Shown here piece by piece: positions 4,533 through 6,535 of a stretch of DNA of 6,535 nt. Numbering within the stretch: position 1 is the stretch's first letter; each line of letters opens with the position of its first letter. The notes under the pieces are model-generated. The model ran no database searches, was not told where the DNA came from, and worked only from the letters and a program-made list of their open reading frames with translations. The stretch comes from Kiritimatiellales bacterium (GTDB taxonomy: Bacteria > Verrucomicrobiota > Kiritimatiellia > Kiritimatiellales > Pontiellaceae): assembly GCA_021734595.1 (NCBI GenBank), contig JAIPIO010000227.1, positions 1 to 6,535 of the forward strand. Direction: 5' to 3'. Made by a program: the position numbers and the translations under genes.

Positions 4533-4778
4533 ATGACTGACTTTTTGAAACCGAAAGAGATCGTCTGCGGAATTACCCTGCCCCACGGGGAACTGTTCGG
4601 CCCGGGACGGGTGGCTGCTGTGCTGGGCTGCTCGGATCAACACGTTTATAACCTTATCCGACGCGGTGAGTTGACCGCCATTGATATTTCCCTGACCATG
4701 AGCATCAAACCAAAATACAAAGTCTCACGATCCAGCCTCATCGATTTCATAAACCGCCGCACCGAGGGAACCTACTGA
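4533..4778 (+). CDS. Excisionase/AlpA-like HTH protein (81 aa)
   Basis: The ATG at 4533 (MTDFLKPKEI) follows GGAGG at 4521-4525; the open frame back to 4452 runs through the P4 hairpin and is not used. Residues 23-50, GPGRVAAVLGCSDQHVYNLI plus RRGELTAIDIS, are the typical winged HTH of excisionase/AlpA-type proteins (HTH_17-like), followed by a beta pair (KYKVS) and a final helix (RSSLIDFINRRT) as in that family. Such proteins bind and bend DNA at recombination sites or act as activators. The untranslated structured segment directly upstream suggests separate control of this gene inside the operon. Its stop overlaps the next ATG (TGATG). Confidence 0.85.
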   Translation: MTDFLKPKEIVCGITLPHGELFGPGRVAAVLGCSDQHVYNLIRRGELTAIDISLTMSIKPKYKVSRSSLIDFINRRTEGTY

Positions 4779-5278
4779 TGAAAAATGCTTCATGGCAGCA
4801 ACGCCAGGCCGAACTCAAGAAAGCGGCCATTGTTGAAATTCTGCATGCGGTCACAAGCGGCGAATCGCTGGCGTCCGCCGCGAAGCGGATATCCAAATCC
4901 TACGGCGGGAAACGGCTTCCCGAAGGCAAGCGGCTGCACCTCTCTTCCTACTCCCTGAAACGCCTGTGGTATCTCTGGAAAAAGAATCCATCCGACTCCG
5001 TGTTTGATCTCAACTACGCAGACGGAAACATCCAATCGGTCATCAAGCCTTGGGTCGGCCATCTGCTGACCGACTATGCCATCAGCCACGGTCTGACAAT
5101 CCCCCTCGCATACAAGCAACTTAAAGCCGCCGATCCGGATCTCCCATTTTCATCACGCAACATGCGCCGTCACCTTTCCGGTGCCGACCAGAAGCGGATC
5201 GGCAAGGCCGTTGCGCTGCGCAAGGAACTCAACGCTATCAAGAGTGAACTGGAAACCATAAAAGGAGGGCGGGAATGA
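4778..5278 (+). CDS. Putative DNA-binding protein with two HTH-like regions (166 aa)
   Basis: It starts at the ATG overlapping the previous stop. Residues 17-70 contain a long helix (AAIVEILHAVTSG), a short helix (SLASAAKRIS), a basic insertion (YGGKRLPEGKRLH) and SSYSLKRLWYLWKKN, which looks like a recognition helix. Residues 95-135 repeat the theme with HLLTDYAISHG, TIPLAYKQLK and SSRNMRRHLSG. The last 25 residues form a coiled-coil-like helix (RKELNAIKSELETIKGG). Two tandem HTH regions recall the Ibeta/Igamma end-binding part of MuA transposases, raising the possibility of a detached DNA-binding subunit; no catalytic domain is present. It overlaps the next gene by 4 nt (ATGA). No family name can be given. 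Confidence 0.7.
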   Translation: MKNASWQQRQAELKKAAIVEILHAVTSGESLASAAKRISKSYGGKRLPEGKRLHLSSYSLKRLWYLWKKNPSDSVFDLNYADGNIQSVIKPWVGHLLTDYAISHGLTIPLAYKQLKAADPDLPFSSRNMRRHLSGADQKRIGKAVALRKELNAIKSELETIKGGRE

Positions 5279-5634
5279 TAAAGGAAATCACATTCGAAAT
5301 AGAAGAGGATGGAGGGGAACGGAGCACATTCCTCTTTTTGGCGGATATGCTGGAGAAGCTCGCGGCGGAGAATTTCAGTATAGCCATTGCCGTAGCCGAA
5401 AGATTGGCACCGATCATAAAATCCATGGACGGACTGACCCAGGAAGCCAAGGCTCTTGAAATGGTAGCCGAGGGCGGTCGCATCCTGCTCGCAATACCCC
5501 GTTATGCAAAACTCCGATCCGCCGAAGAGAACGATTTTTTGAAGCAGCCGGGGCTGAAAATTTCAGTGGCGAAGAAACAAAGGAAAGCGGCAAAAGCCAA
5601 GGGAACGCAGACCAAAGGAGGCAAGGTAAAATGA
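5275..5634 (+). CDS. Unknown 119-aa protein with lysine-rich tail
   Basis: ATGA overlap with the gene before and GGAGGG upstream fix the start at 5275. The first 12 residues (MIKEITFEIEED) are beta-like, residues 17-80 are helical and amphipathic (FLADMLEKLAAENFSIAIAV, ALEMVAEGGRILLAI), and residues 99-119 carry nine Lys or Arg, a tail suited to nucleic-acid contact. It has no transmembrane-length hydrophobic segment and no recognisable motif. The stop again overlaps the next ATG (ATGA). It probably works with the two module-bearing proteins downstream, judging only from coupling. Confidence 0.75.
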   Translation: MIKEITFEIEEDGGERSTFLFLADMLEKLAAENFSIAIAVAERLAPIIKSMDGLTQEAKALEMVAEGGRILLAIPRYAKLRSAEENDFLKQPGLKISVAKKQRKAAKAKGTQTKGGKVK

Positions 5635-5924
5635 AGGTGGAATCACGCCCTGTAAACCTGAACAGCGCGGTCATTGAAAAGGCGGCAAAAGAAGCCGGTT
5701 TGCCGGTCCCTGAATTCGTTGAGATGTGCACCTTGGCGATGATCTGCATTCGGCAGCTCTCCCCCAACATCTACACCGAAACAGGCAAGACGGCTATGGA
5801 ACGCCTTGACAACCTTCGCTTCGCGATTGAGATGAACGAGATATCCAAAAAATTGACGCCGGAAAACAAAAAGCTCATTCGTGAGCAGTTTCCCGAATTT
5901 AAACCATTTAACCAGGAGGAATAA
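5631..5924 (+). CDS. Small protein with one ribbon-helix-helix-like module (97 aa)
   Basis: The start has AGGAGG nine bases upstream and overlaps the previous stop. Residues 5-10 (SRPVNL) could be the ribbon strand, 12-23 (SAVIEKAAKEAG) the first helix and 27-42 (PEFVEMCTLAMICIRQ) the second; AxxAGLxxxEFVE resembles the AxxxGxSxSEFIR core of Arc/MetJ-type ribbon-helix-helix proteins. The rest (residues 55-97) is a helical, charged extension. The same module is found twice in the next gene, so the two are paralogous in part. Likely a DNA-binding dimer or a partner of its neighbour. The assignment rests on pattern only. Confidence 0.75.
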   Translation: MKVESRPVNLNSAVIEKAAKEAGLPVPEFVEMCTLAMICIRQLSPNIYTETGKTAMERLDNLRFAIEMNEISKKLTPENKKLIREQFPEFKPFNQEE

Positions 5925-5926
5925 AC

Positions 5927-6346
5927 ATGGCTGCAAAAAAAGCAAAACCGAAAACAGTAGGCATCGCGAGAATCAAGGCTTACGCCAAAATGGTCGGCAT
6001 GACCGTCAGTGACTTCATGGAGTGGGGATCTCACACCGTGCTGCAAACGTATAACGTGGAAAACGGTTCCATTGAAGATGCCAGGGCAGGCTTGGAACTG
6101 GCGCGAGAACTGGAGGGTGAAATTGATCCCGGGATCATCGCTGCATCACCCGTTGAAAGATTTGCCGAGGAAGCCGGTCTTTCAACCGCCGAATTTTTGG
6201 AACTCGCGCTTTTGTCTGCCATTAACATCCTCAACACAAGCGTTTTCCCGGGAAAGCAGCCAAAGGAAGAGCTTGAAGACTATCGGAAGGAATGCGGGCC
6301 GTTAAATATGCTGAAAAGCTTCATGCGCGCAGTCAACGCAGCCTAA
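5927..6346 (+). CDS. Protein with two tandem ribbon-helix-helix-like modules (139 aa)
   Basis: AGGAGG precedes the ATG at 5927, which begins two bases after the previous stop. After a basic start (MAAKKAKPKT), residues 16-60 (IKAYAKMVGMTVSDFMEW...) and 76-121 (VERFAEEAGLSTAEFLEL...) align with each other and with residues 15-62 of the preceding protein, sharing A-x2-x-G-[LM]-x3-[ED]-F-x-E. A single chain with two such units could fold as an internal dimer, whereas ordinary ribbon-helix-helix proteins need two chains. The final residues (LNMLKSFMRAVNAA) form one more helix. It lies 11 nt before the putative transposase gene. The function is inferred to be DNA-binding or transposase-associated. 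Confidence 0.75.
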   Translation: MAAKKAKPKTVGIARIKAYAKMVGMTVSDFMEWGSHTVLQTYNVENGSIEDARAGLELARELEGEIDPGIIAASPVERFAEEAGLSTAEFLELALLSAINILNTSVFPGKQPKEELEDYRKECGPLNMLKSFMRAVNAA

Positions 6347-6357
6347 CGGAAAGAACC

Positions 6358-6535
6358 ATGAGCCATCAGGAAAACAACCCGGCAATGTTCACGGCACACG
6401 CGGTAGCTGCCGCGCTGTGCATTTCCAGGCAGTTTGTTTTCAAGGCGCTCAAAACCGTTCCGCCCTCGGGGCAGCTCCTGAAGGGCGGGCGGCCTGTAAA
6501 TGCCTGGTCGTTCCTTGACCTGCCCGGAGATCTAC
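6358..6535 (+). CDS. N-terminus of a MuA-like transposase or related HTH protein (cut by the window edge)
   Basis: The ATG at 6358 (MSHQENNPAMFTAH) opens a frame that stays open to the right edge; 59 residues are visible. A weak purine run (ACGGAAAGA) precedes it. Residues 11-35 (FTAHAVAAALCISRQFVFKA) are HTH-like, and LKGGRPVNAWSFLDLPGDL follows. This layout, a small HTH, a KGGRP-type wing and a tryptophan-containing strand ending in a LP-helix, resembles the Ialpha enhancer-binding domain at the start of MuA and its relatives. Position at the end of an early operon started by ner supports it. Only the missing part, with the D,D-35-E catalytic core, can confirm this; another HTH_17-like regulator is the alternative. 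Confidence 0.55.
   Translation, partial: MSHQENNPAMFTAHAVAAALCISRQFVFKALKTVPPSGQLLKGGRPVNAWSFLDLPGDL

Noticed and set aside
4408..4536. A 42-codon frame overlapping the HTH gene start by ATGA
   Set aside because: No ribosome binding site, unusual Gly/Cys/Pro-rich product, and its sequence is explained by the 14-bp inverted repeat that it crosses.
1..6535. tRNA, rRNA or CRISPR array
   Set aside because: No cloverleaf with a T-arm consensus, no rRNA-like stretch and no regularly spaced repeats with unique spacers were seen; the TTCCA palindromes are too short and too few to be a CRISPR array.

Overview
The window looks like the early/left part of a Mu-like transposable prophage, or a decayed relative, in a moderately GC-rich Gram-negative-type bacterium with strong AGGAGG ribosome binding sites. 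I could not run a search, so the host is uncertain. The dispersed TTCCA-N5-TGGAA palindromes, here in three places, resemble intergenic and in-gene repeats that I associate from memory with PVC-group genomes (Kiritimatiellota, Lentisphaerota, Verrucomicrobiota). That host assignment is a recollection and was not tested.

Layout. Bases 1-110 hold the first palindrome cluster and no gene; this may be flanking host DNA. Bases 109-302 are gene-free and rich in short direct repeats. They hold a rightward terminator (158-194) and a leftward terminator (276-302), and are my candidate for the left end of the element. Bases 333-1523 are a tightly coupled minus-strand operon: an 88-aa protein, the C-terminal fragment of a DNA methyltransferase, a 109-aa protein and a 126-aa winged-helix-like protein. 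The successive reading frames meet at TGATG or TAATG junctions. Bases 1524-1700 hold no gene but contain a hairpin touching a ribosome binding site and a further pair of palindromes. Bases 1701-2908 (minus) encode a membrane-anchored protein and, upstream of it, an XRE-family phage repressor. This segment is visibly AT-richer than the rest.

A divergent promoter/operator region (2909-2995) separates the repressor from a plus-strand early operon that runs to the right edge. In order it encodes a Ner/Cro-like HTH protein, a RadC/JAB-like protein lacking the metal-binding histidines, a helical protein, a structured untranslated segment of about 180 nt, an excisionase-like HTH protein, a 166-aa protein with two HTH-like regions, a 119-aa protein with a lysine-rich tail, two related proteins carrying one and two copies of a ribbon-helix-helix-like module, and the start of a MuA-like DNA-binding N-terminus. 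Most junctions overlap (ATGA, TGATG, 8 nt, 17 nt), which implies one co-transcribed, translationally coupled unit.

Working model (inference). The repressor and the Ner-like protein form the lysogeny/lytic switch at the palindrome in 2965-2981. The rightward operon makes small DNA-binding and accessory proteins and then the transposase, whose gene would lie mostly beyond 6535. The unusual parts are the roughly 3.1 kb of unfamiliar genes between ner and the putative transposase, the RNA-like structure at 4332-4509, and the shared small module in the last two complete genes.
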